This document shows, piece after piece, positions 23,373-33,155 of a DNA stretch of 64,000 nucleotides. The first letter of the stretch is position 1. Every line of letters starts with the position of its first letter. Both the position numbers and the translations under genes were made by a program. This DNA is from Siminovitchia terrae (lineage in GTDB: Bacteria; Bacillota; Bacilli; Bacillales; Bacillaceae_C). Where the stretch lies: contig NZ_QYTW02000021.1 of assembly GCF_003605405.2 (NCBI RefSeq), forward strand, positions 30,252-94,251, in the 5' to 3' direction. Below the pieces are notes generated by a model. The model saw only the letters and a list, made by a program, of their open reading frames with translations, had not been told where the DNA came from and made no database searches.

Positions 23373-24212
23373 ATGGCCTGTCCGGTGATTACCATTGAAG
23401 ATGTTTCCTTCCGCTATAATGGACAGGAGGCGTACGCCTTAAAGGATGTATCTTTTTCAGTTGATGACGGGGAGTGGCTGGCAGTAGTAGGCCATAACGG
23501 ATCAGGAAAGTCCACTCTTGCAAAAATTTTGAACGGACTACAGTTTCCCGAACAAGGAACGGTCAAGGTTCAGAATCTTCTTTTAAGTGAAGAAGCGATC
23601 TGGGATATCCGTCGGATGGTGGGGATGGTATTCCAAAGTCCGGACAACCAGTTTGTCGGAACGACAGTACAAGATGATGTGGCTTTTGGGTTGGAGAATA
23701 ACGGAGTGCCGCACGATGAAATGGTTAGCCGTGTCAAAGAAGCTCTTGAACGTGTTCATATGGCAGACTTTCTTAACCAAGAGCCACACCATCTTTCCGG
23801 CGGCCAAAAACAGAGGGTGGCAATTGCAGGTGTTATAGCATTGCGTCCTAATGTGATTATTCTGGATGAAGCGACTTCCATGCTGGATCCTCTTGGCCGG
23901 GAGGAAGTATTGCAGACCGTCAGGGAATTGAAAGAGGAGCAGGGGCTGACAGTCATCTCGATCACGCATGATCTGGAAGAAGCGGCCAGGGCGGATCGAA
24001 TTATTGTCATGAATAAGGGCCAGGTATATAAGGAAGGAAAACCAGAAGAGATTTTTGAACTGGAAGAGGAACTGATCACTCTGGGGCTGGATATCCCTTT
24101 TCCTGTAAAAATGAGCCACCTATTGCGTAATGCAGGCTTAGACTTGCCTAAAATGTACCTGACAGATAAAGAGTTGGTGAATGATCTGTGGAAATTACAT
24201 TTCAAGAAGTAG
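23373..24212 (+). CDS. ecfA1: ECF transporter energy-coupling ATPase EcfA1
   Basis: This 279-residue ATPase powers ECF vitamin and metal importers that share one energising module. Walker A is GHNGSGKST, the signature [13 protein letters not shown], Walker [10 protein letters not shown] and the H-switch SITHD. It is followed by ecfA2 and ecfT with overlaps, the standard shared-module layout after the ribosomal cluster in Firmicutes. The S components, which set substrate, lie elsewhere. AGGAGGAAT precedes the ATG. Confidence 0.96.
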   Translation: MACPVITIEDVSFRYNGQEAYALKDVSFSVDDGEWLAVVGHNGSGKSTLAKILNGLQFPEQGTVKVQNLLLSEEAIWDIRRMVGMVFQSPDNQFVGTTVQDDVAFGLENNGVPHDEMVSRVKEALERVHMADFLNQEPHHLSGGQKQRVAIAGVIALRPNVIILDEATSMLDPLGREEVLQTVRELKEEQGLTVISITHDLEEAARADRIIVMNKGQVYKEGKPEEIFELEEELITLGLDIPFPVKMSHLLRNAGLDLPKMYLTDKELVNDLWKLHFKK

Positions 24213-25060
24213 AATACCGTTATTCAGCCGGTACGCCTTTTGAGCGGCTGGCCATCCAAGATGTCAACCTGAACATTAAACAGGGTGTGTTTATGGCATT
24301 GATCGGGCATACAGGCTCTGGGAAGTCGACAATCCTTCAGCATTTGAATGCCTTGCTGCAGCCGACAAAAGGCCGGGTGATCATAGGCGATAGAACGATT
24401 GAAGGCGGGAAGAAAGAGAAAAATCTTCGAGGCATTCGTCAGAAGGTCGGCATCGTCTTTCAGTTTCCGGAGCATCAGCTTTTTGATGAAACTGTAGAGA
24501 AGGACATATGCTTTGGTCCAATGAACTATGGTGTTTCTGAAGAGGAAGCAAAGCAAAGAGCCAAGAGACTTATAAAAGAAGTCGGACTGCCAGAAGATGT
24601 TCTTCAGAAGTCCCCATTTGATTTGTCAGGCGGACAGATGAGAAGAGTAGCCATTGCCGGAGTACTCGCCATGGAACCGGATGTATTGGTTTTGGACGAA
24701 CCGACAGCAGGGCTTGATCCTCGCGGCCGTACAGAAATAATGGACATGTTTCACCATCTTCACAAAAAGGAAAAACTGTCTACCATTCTAGTAACTCACA
24801 GTATGGAAGATGCGGCGAAATATGCGGACGAAATTGTCATCATGCATAAGGGGCAAGTACAAAGGATCGGGGATCCGGAGAGTATTTTTTCAAATCCTGC
24901 AGAGCTCCTTGAATTAGGATTAGATGTTCCCCAGGTCGTCAAATTTCAATATCAGCTTGAACAGCAGATGAATATTAAATTTGAAAAGACTTATTTAACG
25001 TTAGAGGAACTAACCAATGCTTTGGCAAGATTGAAAGAGCAAGGCGGTGGCGGCTCATGA
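24188..25060 (+). CDS. ecfA2: ECF transporter energy-coupling ATPase EcfA2
   Basis: This 290-residue second ATPase of the ECF module has Walker [10 protein letters not shown], signature [13 protein letters not shown], Walker B VLVLDEPT. It begins with GTG 25 bases inside ecfA1, so translation is coupled. It would heterodimerise with EcfA1 and dock onto EcfT. Confidence 0.96.
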   Translation: MEITFQEVEYRYSAGTPFERLAIQDVNLNIKQGVFMALIGHTGSGKSTILQHLNALLQPTKGRVIIGDRTIEGGKKEKNLRGIRQKVGIVFQFPEHQLFDETVEKDICFGPMNYGVSEEEAKQRAKRLIKEVGLPEDVLQKSPFDLSGGQMRRVAIAGVLAMEPDVLVLDEPTAGLDPRGRTEIMDMFHHLHKKEKLSTILVTHSMEDAAKYADEIVIMHKGQVQRIGDPESIFSNPAELLELGLDVPQVVKFQYQLEQQMNIKFEKTYLTLEELTNALARLKEQGGGGS

Positions 25061-25854
25061 TGGAGAAAATGATATTTGGGCGCTACATTCCAGGCGATTC
25101 TTTCCTTCATCGGATGGACCCTCGTTCAAAGCTATCATTTGTATTTGGCTTTATTCTTATTGTATTTTTGGCGAATAATATCATGACTTATAGTATCCTA
25201 GTGGGCTTTGTCATCATGCTGATCCTCCTTTCTAAAATGAATATCAAGTTTCTGGTGAATGGTTTGAAGCCGGTCATTTACCTGATCATCTTTACTTTCA
25301 TTTTACAGCTGTTCTTTAATAAAGAAGGGGAGATTATCTACAGTATCGGCAAGCTTCATATTTATGAAGAAGGGCTTCGTATGGCTATTTTCATCTCCGT
25401 ACGCTTCTTCCTCCTGGTTTTTGTAACAACCTTGATGACTTTGACAACAACGCCGATTACCTTAACAGACGGGCTTGAAAGCTTGATGAATCCCTTAAAA
25501 CGTTTCAAATTCCCAGTCCATGAGCTGGCGCTCATGATGTCTATTTCTTTGCGTTTCATTCCGACACTGATGGATGAGACGGATAAAATCATGAAAGCGC
25601 AAATGGCCAGGGGTGTGGAATTTTCCAGCGGGCCCATTAAGGATCGGATTAAAGCCATTGTGCCTTTGCTCATCCCGCTGTTTGTCAGCTCCTTTAAAAG
25701 AGCGGAGGAATTAGCAACCGCCATGGAGGCGAGGGGCTACCGTGGAGGCGAGGGCAGGACGAAATACCGATTGCTTGAGTGGACAGGACGTGATACGGCT
25801 ACTGTTGTCGTGTTTATCATTCTTACAGGAGTTCTGATCTGGTTCAGGACGTAA
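25057..25854 (+). CDS. ecfT: ECF transporter transmembrane subunit EcfT
   Basis: This 265-residue membrane subunit links the ATPase pair to exchangeable S components. About five hydrophobic helices are visible, and the two Ala-Arg-Gly coupling motifs are present (AQMARGVEF and [12 protein letters not shown]). ATGA overlap with ecfA2. Confidence 0.96.
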   Translation: MMEKMIFGRYIPGDSFLHRMDPRSKLSFVFGFILIVFLANNIMTYSILVGFVIMLILLSKMNIKFLVNGLKPVIYLIIFTFILQLFFNKEGEIIYSIGKLHIYEEGLRMAIFISVRFFLLVFVTTLMTLTTTPITLTDGLESLMNPLKRFKFPVHELALMMSISLRFIPTLMDETDKIMKAQMARGVEFSSGPIKDRIKAIVPLLIPLFVSSFKRAEELATAMEARGYRGGEGRTKYRLLEWTGRDTATVVVFIILTGVLIWFRT

Positions 25855-25879
25855 AGGGTATCATGTGAGGAGAAAAGAT

Positions 25880-26620
25880 ATGCAGCGTTATAAAGCGGTC
25901 GTCGCCTATGACGGCTCCGGTTTTTCCGGCTATCAGATTCAACCGAGAGGGCGGACGGTTCAGGGAGAAATCGAACAGGTACTCCGAAAACTGCATAAAG
26001 GCGAGGTTATAGGCGTGACAGCTTCTGGAAGGACGGATAGCGGCGTCCATGCTCGTAGGCAAGTTATTCATTTTGATTCACCTCTGAAGCTTTCAGGTGA
26101 ACAATGGATCAAGGCGCTGAACAGCCTCCTTCCAGACGATATCTCGTTTTTGAAAGTGGAGGCAGCTCGTTCCGATTTCCATGCCCGCTTTGATGCAACG
26201 AAGAAAAAGTATAAATACTTTTTATATGGCGGCCTGGTGAGAGACCCTTTTAAGCGGCACTTTGCTGCCCATGTACGCGGAGCCTTTGATGTGAAGGCAA
26301 TGAGAGAGGCAGCTGAGTATTTGACAGGTACTCACGACTTCACGAGCTTTTGCTCTGCGAAAACCGAAACGGATAACAGAGTGAGAACCCTTTTTGAACT
26401 GGATATCCAAGAGCACGGTAACGAATTGGAACTAACGTTCGTCGGAGACGGCTTTTTATACAACATGGTCAGGATTATCGTTGGCACTTTGCTGGATGTC
26501 GGCAGCGGAAAAATGGAAATTAGCAACATCCCAGGCATTCTGGCTGCCAAAGACCGCACCTTGGCGGGAAAGACAGCCCCAGCAGAAGGGCTGTATCTAT
26601 GGGAAGTTTACTACGAATGA
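25880..26620 (+). CDS. truA: tRNA pseudouridine synthase A
   Basis: This enzyme (246 residues) makes pseudouridine at positions 38-40 of the tRNA anticodon arm. The catalytic Asp is in [13 protein letters not shown] start at ATG 25880, which has GAGGAG 7-8 bases upstream; the upstream GTG (25865) overlaps that site. It is the usual neighbour between ecfT and rplM. Confidence 0.95.
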   Translation: MQRYKAVVAYDGSGFSGYQIQPRGRTVQGEIEQVLRKLHKGEVIGVTASGRTDSGVHARRQVIHFDSPLKLSGEQWIKALNSLLPDDISFLKVEAARSDFHARFDATKKKYKYFLYGGLVRDPFKRHFAAHVRGAFDVKAMREAAEYLTGTHDFTSFCSAKTETDNRVRTLFELDIQEHGNELELTFVGDGFLYNMVRIIVGTLLDVGSGKMEISNIPGILAAKDRTLAGKTAPAEGLYLWEVYYE

Positions 26621-26630
26621 TGTGTTGGCC

Positions 26631-26970
26631 TGGATAGTAAATTGGTGATCTGGACAGAAAAGCTGAAGGTTTGGACAGTAAATAGGGAAACTGGACAGTA
26701 AGGCTGAGAGTTTGGACAGTAATTTGAGAAGCCGGCAGAAAAGCCGAGAGTTTGGCTAGTAAATGGAGGATCTGGACAGAAAAGCCGAGAGTTTGGCTAG
26801 TAAATGGAGGATCTGGACAGAAAAGCCGAGAGTTTGGCTAGTAAATAAAGAAGTTGGACAGTAAAGCAAGAATTCGGCTAGTAAATTAAGAAACCGGACA
26901 GTAAAACCAAGAGCTTGGATAGTAATTCTTAAAAGCCCGACAGTCATTGGATCAATCGGCTAGTTTTTTA
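26631..26970. repeat. Minisatellite of alternating 20/21-bp units
   Basis: About 17 imperfect units follow the pattern (T/C)GG(A/C)(C/T)AG(T/A)AAA plus a purine-rich 10-base tail. They alternate 20 and 21 bases, giving a 41-bp higher-order period. Two 41-bp double units (26753-26793 and 26794-26834) are identical. Frequent TAG triplets make the plus strand non-coding. It fills most of the truA-rplM gap. Confidence 0.85.
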
Positions 26971-27040
26971 GCGCCGGGTAAAACGGCCCGGTCAGCAGAT
27001 AAAAATTCTTTGACAACCATGCCAGGTGTTCAAAAATCCC

Positions 27041-27069
27041 TTGACTTTACTTGTCAAAGAGGATAAAAT
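27041..27069 (+). promoter_or_regulatory. Promoter of rplM-rpsI
   Basis: TTGACT (27041-27046), a 17-base spacer and TAAAAT (27064-27069). It gives a leader of about 105 bases before rplM. Confidence 0.8.
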
Positions 27070-27075
27070 ATCAGA

Positions 27076-27179
27076 TGGTATTATTTTTATATCTCCACGA
27101 TAAGCCCCGGAAACTTATTGTGATGAAAAATAAAAATACGACGAATGTGAACTTTTTAATTCATTTGGGAGGGTAACAA
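27076..27179 (+). ncRNA. Probable L13 (rplM) autoregulatory mRNA leader
   Basis: The leader contains the stem CACGATAA (27096-27103) and TTATTGTG (27115-27122), which enclose GCCCCGGAAAC. This conserved-looking hairpin lies upstream of rplM, where Firmicutes carry the L13 leader class. The assignment relies on position and on the hairpin; I could not run a covariance model. Confidence 0.6.
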
Positions 27180-27617
27180 ATGCGTACTACGTATATGGCT
27201 AAAGCCGGTGACATCAATCGTAAATGGTACGTCGTTGACGCTGAAGGCAAAACACTTGGCCGCCTTGCAACTGAAGTTGCAACACTTTTGCGCGGTAAAC
27301 ATAAACCGACTTATACGCCGAATGTTGATACAGGCGATCACGTAATCATCGTGAATGCAGCGAAAATCGAATTAACAGGCAACAAGCTTCAAGACAAAAT
27401 GTACTATCGCCACTCAGGCTATGCTGGCGGAATCAAAGCGACAAATGCTGCTGAAATGAGAGCAAAACGACCTGAAAAAATGATCGAGCTTGCGATCAAA
27501 GGCATGCTTCCAAAAGGACCTTTGGGACGCCAAATGTACAGAAAACTGAATGTCTATGCTGGAGCAGAGCATCCACATCAAGCACAACAACCGGAAGTGT
27601 ACGAACTTCGCGGGTAA
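27180..27617 (+). CDS. rplM: 50S ribosomal protein L13
   Basis: This 145-residue early-assembly protein of the 50S subunit is typical: [20 protein letters not shown] and [28 protein letters not shown] precedes the ATG. It is co-transcribed with rpsI. Confidence 0.98.
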   Translation: MRTTYMAKAGDINRKWYVVDAEGKTLGRLATEVATLLRGKHKPTYTPNVDTGDHVIIVNAAKIELTGNKLQDKMYYRHSGYAGGIKATNAAEMRAKRPEKMIELAIKGMLPKGPLGRQMYRKLNVYAGAEHPHQAQQPEVYELRG

Positions 27618-27635
27618 TATAAAAGGAGGATAACA

Positions 27636-28028
27636 ATGGCACAAGTTCAATATTATGGTACAGGCCGTCGTAAAAGCTCCGTAGCCCGTGTACGTTTAGT
27701 ACCTGGCGAAGGCCGTATCGTTATTAATAATCGTGAAGTAGAAGACTACATCCCATTCGCAGCTTTACGCGAAGTAATCAAGCAGCCACTTGCTGCTACT
27801 GAAACTCTAGGCAACTATGACGTATTGGTAAACGTTCAAGGTGGCGGCTATACTGGTCAAGCAGGCGCAATCCGCCACGGCATCGCTCGTGCGTTGCTTG
27901 AAGCTGATCCTGAATACCGTGCACCACTTAAGCGTGCAGGTCTCTTAACTCGTGACCCACGTATGAAAGAGCGTAAGAAATACGGTCTTAAAGGCGCACG
28001 TCGTGCACCACAGTTCTCAAAACGTTAA
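27636..28028 (+). CDS. rpsI: 30S ribosomal protein S9
   Basis: This 130-residue protein reaches the P-site tRNA with its C-terminal basic tail ([16 protein letters not shown]), which is complete. AAAGGAGG precedes the ATG. The 3' end and following terminator resemble a second locus at 46,988, so this gene end may be an integration site; the coding sequence itself is intact. Confidence 0.98.
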   Translation: MAQVQYYGTGRRKSSVARVRLVPGEGRIVINNREVEDYIPFAALREVIKQPLAATETLGNYDVLVNVQGGGYTGQAGAIRHGIARALLEADPEYRAPLKRAGLLTRDPRMKERKKYGLKGARRAPQFSKR

Positions 28029-28090
28029 TATCGTTGTCATATCAACGTTTAAAGCCTCTACCCAAGATGTTTGGGAAGAGGCTTTTTTAG
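28026..28090. repeat. Copy A of the rpsI-terminator direct repeat (possible attachment site)
   Basis: From the rpsI stop codon, TAATATCGTTGTCATATCAA is identical to 46,988-47,007. The following terminator hairpin matches there too, with about ten differences and a 2-base indel. Both copies are in the same orientation and flank the secretion island, as expected for the ends of an integrated element. Confidence 0.6.
28051..28088 (+). terminator. Terminator of rplM-rpsI
   Basis: AAAGCCTCT-CCCAA pairs with TTGGG-AGAGGCTTT around GATGT and ends in TTTTTT, 22 bases after rpsI. Confidence 0.95.
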
Positions 28091-28168
28091 GGTTCTATAC
28101 TGAATGTTGTGGTTTTAGGATATTGAGAGAACACTAAAAACAAAACACATTACAGACCTGCTAAGCAG

Positions 28169-28318
28169 ATGGGATTCCATAACTCGGCTATGTTCAGGAA
28201 CTATCAACGCTTTCATGATGGACTGAAAGAGAGAGTTTTAAAAATACCTAGAGTAAAGTGTTTCAACAGACTTTATTTTACAAACCCAAATGACGTAACT
28301 CCCCAAAAGATTAGTTAA
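28169..28318 (+). CDS. Possible 49-residue orphan ORF or gene remnant
   Basis: A short frame (MGFHNSAMFRNYQRF..., ending VTPQKIS) lies alone between the rpsI terminator and essA. No clear ribosome site precedes it and I recognise no family. It may be a remnant at the island edge. The rest of 28,089-28,432 shows nothing else apart from the terminator below. Confidence 0.2.
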   Translation: MGFHNSAMFRNYQRFHDGLKERVLKIPRVKCFNRLYFTNPNDVTPQKIS

Positions 28319-28393
28319 GAGTGCTGTTTTTTTGCCTAAGTGGTTCAAAAGAATCAATAAATGTATGTTCTCCTCGTTGCTCTCTATCACTAA

Positions 28394-28424
28394 AATCCCC
28401 CGCTTATGCTTAACATAAACGGGG
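28394..28424 (-). terminator. Probable terminator of essA-esaA
   Basis: CCCCCG and CGGGGG pair, extended by an inner TTATG/CATAA, 9 bases beyond the essA stop. The downstream side on the minus strand has only a short T-rich run, so strength is uncertain. Confidence 0.6.
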
Positions 28425-28432
28425 GAATGATT

Positions 28433-28903
28433 TTACTGCTCCATTTGATTAAACCCTTTAGGCAAGATATACACAAACAGCGTTAAAAAGAGTGTTATTA
28501 CAACACCTCCCAGTGCCCAAGGGAGCCAAGCAACGGATGAATCATCAGTGTTAGGTGTCTGTTGCGGCAAAGGATTTTCTGTATCAAACAGTCCAATATG
28601 ACTTGCGATCATTTCGGTTGTGACTTTATCTTCTCCTGTGAAAGAGAGGGTATGAATCATTTCATCGTATTCTTGTTCCCGTGGTTGATCGAATTGTAAC
28701 TTACGCACTTCTTCAGGTACACGTACCGGCTCTTGTGCCTCTTCTGAAGTGTGATCTTTTCGTAGATTGGACCGGATTTCATGCTCTTGATATTCGGCGG
28801 GATCCGTACGTGTAGGTTCTTTCGCCCCAAAAGAGAGGGGAGAAAATCCTGTAAGGAGCACTACTACTACACCACAACAAACAGTCAAACGTTTAAATTT
28901 CAT
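28433..28903 (-). CDS. essA: Type VII secretion protein EssA (YueC-like)
   Basis: This 156-residue membrane protein is a core component of type VIIb secretion with unknown molecular role. A signal-peptide-like segment (residues 7-26) and a C-terminal transmembrane helix (about 125-148, LPWALGGVVITLFLTLFVYI) flank an acidic soluble domain. It overlaps esaA by 11 bases and is co-transcribed with it, away from esxA-essC. Confidence 0.85.
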   Translation of the reverse strand: MKFKRLTVCCGVVVVLLTGFSPLSFGAKEPTRTDPAEYQEHEIRSNLRKDHTSEEAQEPVRVPEEVRKLQFDQPREQEYDEMIHTLSFTGEDKVTTEMIASHIGLFDTENPLPQQTPNTDDSSVAWLPWALGGVVITLFLTLFVYILPKGFNQMEQ

Positions 28904-31900
28904 ATTCCTCTTCCTCTGCTGAATGACGTAATTGTTGATTTTTGTAAATGTGTTTAGCCACTATTATTGCGATTGAAAAGCAGGTGATGGCGAATAGTAC
29001 CGTAGCACCTGGTACGAATAGCTTTTGTTCTTGATGTTGAATGGATATGAATAGTTCAGCTATCGGGTTATTGGAACTAAAGTTTGGCATCGCCATATCA
29101 AGGAGCGGAGTGGTAAATAGGAAAATGATTAAAACGCTCCCGAGTGCTCCTATCCATGGTCCGATCATGAGTATTAAGCACATTAATCCTGATGTAGCCA
29201 GGACAAGCAGTACCGTAATAATGGACCATTGAATGGCTTGTGCCTCCGACATTTTATAGATATTGAGCCCGTATATGCTAATAATTAATCCAAGAGCAAC
29301 TGATAAAATAACATATAGTGATAGATGTACAGAGATAGGCAAATTCCCATAATGGTGAGCCAAATATCCAATCAGTAGGCTTACAAGCAAGATAATCACA
29401 AGCATGACAACCGGTGGCGTAAACGGTTCGGCAGGTTCTACCACTTGTTCTCCAGCAACGTTGACCGGGTTGGACAAGTGTTTGTATACGTAGTCGTTGT
29501 AATAGCCATCGTTAATTGCATTATGAAGAATGTCATTCATATTGTCGTGTACAAGTTTTGTTGTATCCACACTCTTTTTCCATCGGTTATTTAGATCATC
29601 AGATTTGCTTTGGACACTTGAGACTTGTCCAAACATTTCTTCCGTTGACCCAATCAAATCGTCTTGGTGCTTGCTAAGAGAGGATACTACACCGCCAAGT
29701 TGTTCGACCTCCATTAGAGACGCTTGATGACTCATCTGCACAAGGTGGCCGTCAAGGCCCTCGATTGGCCCAGCTTCAATTTCGATTGGTTTGCGGTTAC
29801 TTTTTATTTGCTCTAAAGCGTTACCCGCATGTACATGTGTTTCATTAACCAATGATAAAATAAGCTGTTGCTCCTCTTTTATTTCAGCACTTAGGTCGGT
29901 GAGCACGGTATTCGTATCTTTAAGGAGAGTATCCATTTCGGTACGTGCGTCTGTAGAGAATTTCTGGAATTGTTTAATATCCTCGGTTAAGAACATGAAG
30001 GATGTCACGTTTTCTTGTGATCCAAGGATTTGTTCCCTTAACTCTCCCATATGAGCAAATTGCTTAATCGCCGCATCTGCATGTTCCCGATTTAAAGTGC
30101 TACTAGCACGATAGTTCCGCATGGTCAGTTCAAGCTCAGAAAGTAATCCGTAATAGTCCATCAGTAAGCTAGGGTCACTATTTTGGATTGGATCCCCAAA
30201 ACGAGAAGCAAATTCACTTGCTGGTTGTGATGATAAAATCCGCTCTTCGCGCTTCTGAATTTTGTCTATCAGTGAGCTCGGTAGCGCCTCTGCTCTTTCT
30301 TCTAATTGATCCACGTAGTGCTGCAGTTTTTCTAAGTAGTCGACATAGCTGGATACGAGATCGTGGTTGTTTTTGATGTTTGTCTTTTGGCTGTTCAATT
30401 CATTTTCTAGCTGCTCAATAATCGCCATTGCTTCTTCCCAAATCGTATACGGGGAACGGCCATTTTGAGGTGTATCTGGTTGCTGTGGTTCTCCTGGCTG
30501 TTCAGGTTGTTCAGACTGTTCTTCTGAATCCCTTTTATTGTCTTGGTCATTATCTTCGGACTTCCCTAATGTGTCTTTTTGTCCGAGATCGTTGTCCGAT
30601 TCACTCGGTGATCCTGGTTCAGTGTCTGGTGTTGGCTCAGGTTGTTCTTCTGAATCCCTTTTATTGTCCTGTCCATCATCTTTGGACTGCCCCATTGTGT
30701 CTTCTTGTTCGAGATCGTTGTCTGGTTCACCAGGTGATTCTGGTTTAGTGTCTGGCTCTGGATCAGGCTCAGGCTTCTCTTTTTCCGGTTCAAGCTTGGT
30801 AAGCAATTCTTTTATGGTTTTGGCTTGCTCCTGCACCTCGTCAAGCGTATTTGGTGTCAGCCCCTTCAATTCATCTTGTGGTGCACCTGGCCGCTGTCGC
30901 TCATCGGGAGTTTCTTGAGTCAGGTCCTTACGTATGACGAGAGTGGATTCCATTGTAGATAAAAAGGCATTCAAAGCGTCTTGCTGATTGTAATTTCTAA
31001 TGACATCCCTGTGTGATTGCGGCAGGAGGTCAATCTCTCGATTTAATGCCTGAAAAGAGGTGTTCATATTCGTTTCAAAGCCTTGCATTTGTTGATTGAG
31101 AGTACCTACTCCAGCACGAATCGTTTGCAAATAGTCGTATACGTTGTTTCCTTCATTTTCTAATCGCGGCTGAAAGGGTTCTTGGCCTTCTCTGATCCGT
31201 CTCTCACCATCTTCTAATAATGAGTTGAACTCGGCGGATGCTTCCTTGATTAGCTGTTCATTTTCAAGATCGATTAATTGTAAAGAATCTACTACATCTG
31301 CTTGATAAGCTAGGTACGTGTCGATATTGTTTGTGAGCGTTTCAAAAGCCTTTTCTGCTTCTGTAAGGCTGCTTTGAGAACTCCCTGCAATACCTGTTGC
31401 CTCTTTCGAGTAGGAAAATAGCTGCCTTAAGCGCTCACGCTGGCGGTCAATTTCTTTCCCTAGTTCTTGTGAGCTGGGAGCGTAAAACGAATACATTTCA
31501 TTTAAGAAATCGATTTCTTTGTCTAGTATCTCACCAAAGTTCGTTTGAACTTCGTTAATTTCTTCACTTACATAACGCCAATACATGGCTGTGACTTGCC
31601 CGTTCAGCTTTTGTTGGGCAGCTTCGAGCTCTTTTTGGACACGTTCTTGGTTTTTCGCGTTTAGGTGGGGTGATATCTCAAAGCGAATGTTAGTGATTCT
31701 CGGTACTTCCTCCTTAAATGACATAATGTCGCGTGAAAACGAGGAAGGAATATAAATGACAGCATCGTATTCTTTGTTTTCTAGCCCTGTTTGTGCGGCG
31801 CTCCGGCTGACAACAGGCCATTCGTACTCAGATTCACCGCCTTCAATCGTTAAAATCGAGTCTTGTCCTAACGTGACGAGGTTATCTTTTGCTCGAAGAA

Positions 31901-32057
31901 AACCATCATCTTCGTTAACAATTGCGATTTGTTCTGTCGTGTTTTTTGGACGAAACGTTGGTTCAGGCCCAATGTAATTAAAAAAGCCGATGGGGATCGA
32001 AGCGATGATTAGAATGGCGATGAGTAGGCTGATGACACTGCTTTTCTTGCCTCTCAC
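28893..32057 (-). CDS. esaA: Type VII secretion protein EsaA (YueB-like)
   Basis: This 1054-residue membrane protein has one N-terminal transmembrane helix (about 8-28), a very large extracellular region rich in coiled coil, and about five to six helices near the C-terminus (from about 885). It resembles S. aureus EsaA and B. subtilis YueB, the latter a known receptor of phage SPP1. It is required for T7SSb function and projects through the wall. An acidic, proline-rich insert near residues 430-515 carries two 42-residue repeats. The start is GTG behind AAGGAGGA. It diverges from esxA, whereas B. subtilis has all genes in one direction. Confidence 0.9.
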   Translation of the reverse strand: MRGKKSSVISLLIAILIIASIPIGFFNYIGPEPTFRPKNTTEQIAIVNEDDGFLRAKDNLVTLGQDSILTIEGGESEYEWPVVSRSAAQTGLENKEYDAVIYIPSSFSRDIMSFKEEVPRITNIRFEISPHLNAKNQERVQKELEAAQQKLNGQVTAMYWRYVSEEINEVQTNFGEILDKEIDFLNEMYSFYAPSSQELGKEIDRQRERLRQLFSYSKEATGIAGSSQSSLTEAEKAFETLTNNIDTYLAYQADVVDSLQLIDLENEQLIKEASAEFNSLLEDGERRIREGQEPFQPRLENEGNNVYDYLQTIRAGVGTLNQQMQGFETNMNTSFQALNREIDLLPQSHRDVIRNYNQQDALNAFLSTMESTLVIRKDLTQETPDERQRPGAPQDELKGLTPNTLDEVQEQAKTIKELLTKLEPEKEKPEPDPEPDTKPESPGEPDNDLEQEDTMGQSKDDGQDNKRDSEEQPEPTPDTEPGSPSESDNDLGQKDTLGKSEDNDQDNKRDSEEQSEQPEQPGEPQQPDTPQNGRSPYTIWEEAMAIIEQLENELNSQKTNIKNNHDLVSSYVDYLEKLQHYVDQLEERAEALPSSLIDKIQKREERILSSQPASEFASRFGDPIQNSDPSLLMDYYGLLSELELTMRNYRASSTLNREHADAAIKQFAHMGELREQILGSQENVTSFMFLTEDIKQFQKFSTDARTEMDTLLKDTNTVLTDLSAEIKEEQQLILSLVNETHVHAGNALEQIKSNRKPIEIEAGPIEGLDGHLVQMSHQASLMEVEQLGGVVSSLSKHQDDLIGSTEEMFGQVSSVQSKSDDLNNRWKKSVDTTKLVHDNMNDILHNAINDGYYNDYVYKHLSNPVNVAGEQVVEPAEPFTPPVVMLVIILLVSLLIGYLAHHYGNLPISVHLSLYVILSVALGLIISIYGLNIYKMSEAQAIQWSIITVLLVLATSGLMCLILMIGPWIGALGSVLIIFLFTTPLLDMAMPNFSSNNPIAELFISIQHQEQKLFVPGATVLFAITCFSIAIIVAKHIYKNQQLRHSAEEEEYEI
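30517..30762. repeat. Two tandem 126-bp repeats inside esaA
   Basis: The segment starting TGTTCTTCTGAATCCCTTTT at 30517 recurs at 30643 with a few substitutions. It encodes a Glu/Asp/Pro-rich 42-residue unit (core DNKRDSEEQ). In-frame duplication has lengthened the extracellular stalk. Confidence 0.8.
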
Positions 32058-32437
32058 AGTCTACAAATCCTCCTTCTTTAAATGATTATCCATACGTCGA
32101 TAAGATTCGACTGTATGTCACGATTTCCTTATTATCGTATCAGAAACAATGATTGATAAAAACATAATTTTGTGTGAAAGTATAAATAAATGGAAAATTA
32201 TGTTTGGTCATTAACGATAACATAAGACTTTTGGGGAACAAATCAACTAGATTGGGGAAAGATGAAGACAAAAGAGAGATAAGTTACGGTACTACCATGT
32301 CTAACTATCATTTAACTTTCCGTTTCATTCTGGTCTTCGAAAAAGATTGTACTTCCCCAAAGCGGGTTTCTAGGGTAGTTAGTGCTTGAGGAAGAAGAGA
32401 TACAACCATGGTGATTGTAAAATATATCCAAAAAAGG
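32058..32437. other. AT-rich divergent intergenic region esaA/esxA
   Basis: Apart from the esxA promoter at 32,438 and the esaA ribosome site next to 32,058, no gene is seen. No clear -35/-10 pair for esaA was picked out. The region is AT-rich, which could favour a nucleoid protein or a regulator. Confidence 0.4.
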
Positions 32438-32467
32438 TTGACATTACAATAATTTCACTCTTACAAT
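32438..32467 (+). promoter_or_regulatory. Promoter of the esxA-essC operon
   Basis: A perfect TTGACA (32438-32443), an 18-base spacer and TACAAT (32462-32467), about 45 bases before the esxA ATG. Confidence 0.7.
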
Positions 32468-32513
32468 AATTATGTATTATAGAAAAATCGTAATTTTTAG
32501 GAGGGGCTTTTTC

Positions 32514-32804
32514 ATGGCACAAATTCGTATGACACCTGATGAATTACGCACGGAGGCAAATGAGACCCGTGCAGATGCAGCATCGTACCAAGAGTTACTG
32601 CAAAGAGGAGATGCACGTATTATGAAGCTGGGCTCTACTTGGGAAGGGGAGGCATTCCAAGGATTTGCTGAACAGTGGCAAGACAAACGGAGGCACGTAG
32701 AAGAGCTCATCCAGTTGTACGAAGAGCTTGGAGCACAAACGGATGATATTGCGAACGTTGTTGAAACAACAGACCAAGAAATCCGTAGCCGTATTGGATA
32801 CTAA
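32514..32804 (+). CDS. esxA: WXG100 protein EsxA (YukE-like)
   Basis: This 96-residue helical hairpin protein is the signature secreted substrate of T7SS. The turn carries the WXG motif as STWEGEAFQGF, and the C-terminus has the DDIANVVETTDQEIRSRIGY tail. The start is set by AGGAGGGG (32500-32507) before ATG 32514. It is first in the operon, directly upstream of esaB. Confidence 0.95.
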   Translation: MAQIRMTPDELRTEANETRADAASYQELLQRGDARIMKLGSTWEGEAFQGFAEQWQDKRRHVEELIQLYEELGAQTDDIANVVETTDQEIRSRIGY

Positions 32805-32880
32805 TTCATTTTACGGAGCGCAATCGCGATTCATGTTATTGTGGATTGTGATTGCTTTTTCTTTGGGAAGAGGTGTTTTT

Positions 32881-33120
32881 GTGTACATAAAAGTAACAGT
32901 TGATTTGCGTAATTACTTAGAAAAGGAGATTGATTTGCGTTTATCCGACCAATACACTGTGCGCAAGTTCATCGACATTGTGTGGGAAATTGAAAAGCTG
33001 AACCAACAGCGACGAGAGGGGGATTATATCCGGATTGAAAATAAAGCGCGGATACTTGGAGGAGATCAGATCTTGGCAGACCATGGTGTCACAAATGGTG
33101 ATCGTTTAGTGATACTGTGA
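32881..33120 (+). CDS. esaB: Ubiquitin-like T7SS protein EsaB (YukD-like)
   Basis: This 79-residue protein has the beta-grasp fold of YukD/EsaB and is needed for secretion, probably as a regulatory cytosolic component. MYIKVTVDLRNYLEKEIDLR and the ending NGDRLVIL are typical. I take the GTG at 32881, after AAGAGGTG; longer in-frame extensions reach back into esxA and are unlikely. Confidence 0.88.
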   Translation: MYIKVTVDLRNYLEKEIDLRLSDQYTVRKFIDIVWEIEKLNQQRREGDYIRIENKARILGGDQILADHGVTNGDRLVIL

Positions 33121-33155
33121 ACATTCGCTCATAGGAGAGGGGCAGAGTTGGCAAA

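Noticed and set aside
24224..24556. Minus-strand frame inside ecfA2
   Set aside because: Antisense to an intact ABC ATPase with all motifs; typical shadow frame.
26756..26947. Minus-strand 63-codon frame with repeated residues
   Set aside because: It is a translation of the minisatellite; the peptide repeats follow from the DNA repeats and no ribosome site is present.
26631..26970. CRISPR array
   Set aside because: Units are contiguous 20/21-mers with no unique spacers, and no cas genes are in the window.
30428..30918. Plus-strand Ser/Leu/Cys-rich frames opposite esaA
   Set aside because: They mirror the acidic tandem repeats of EsaA on the other strand and have no ribosome sites.
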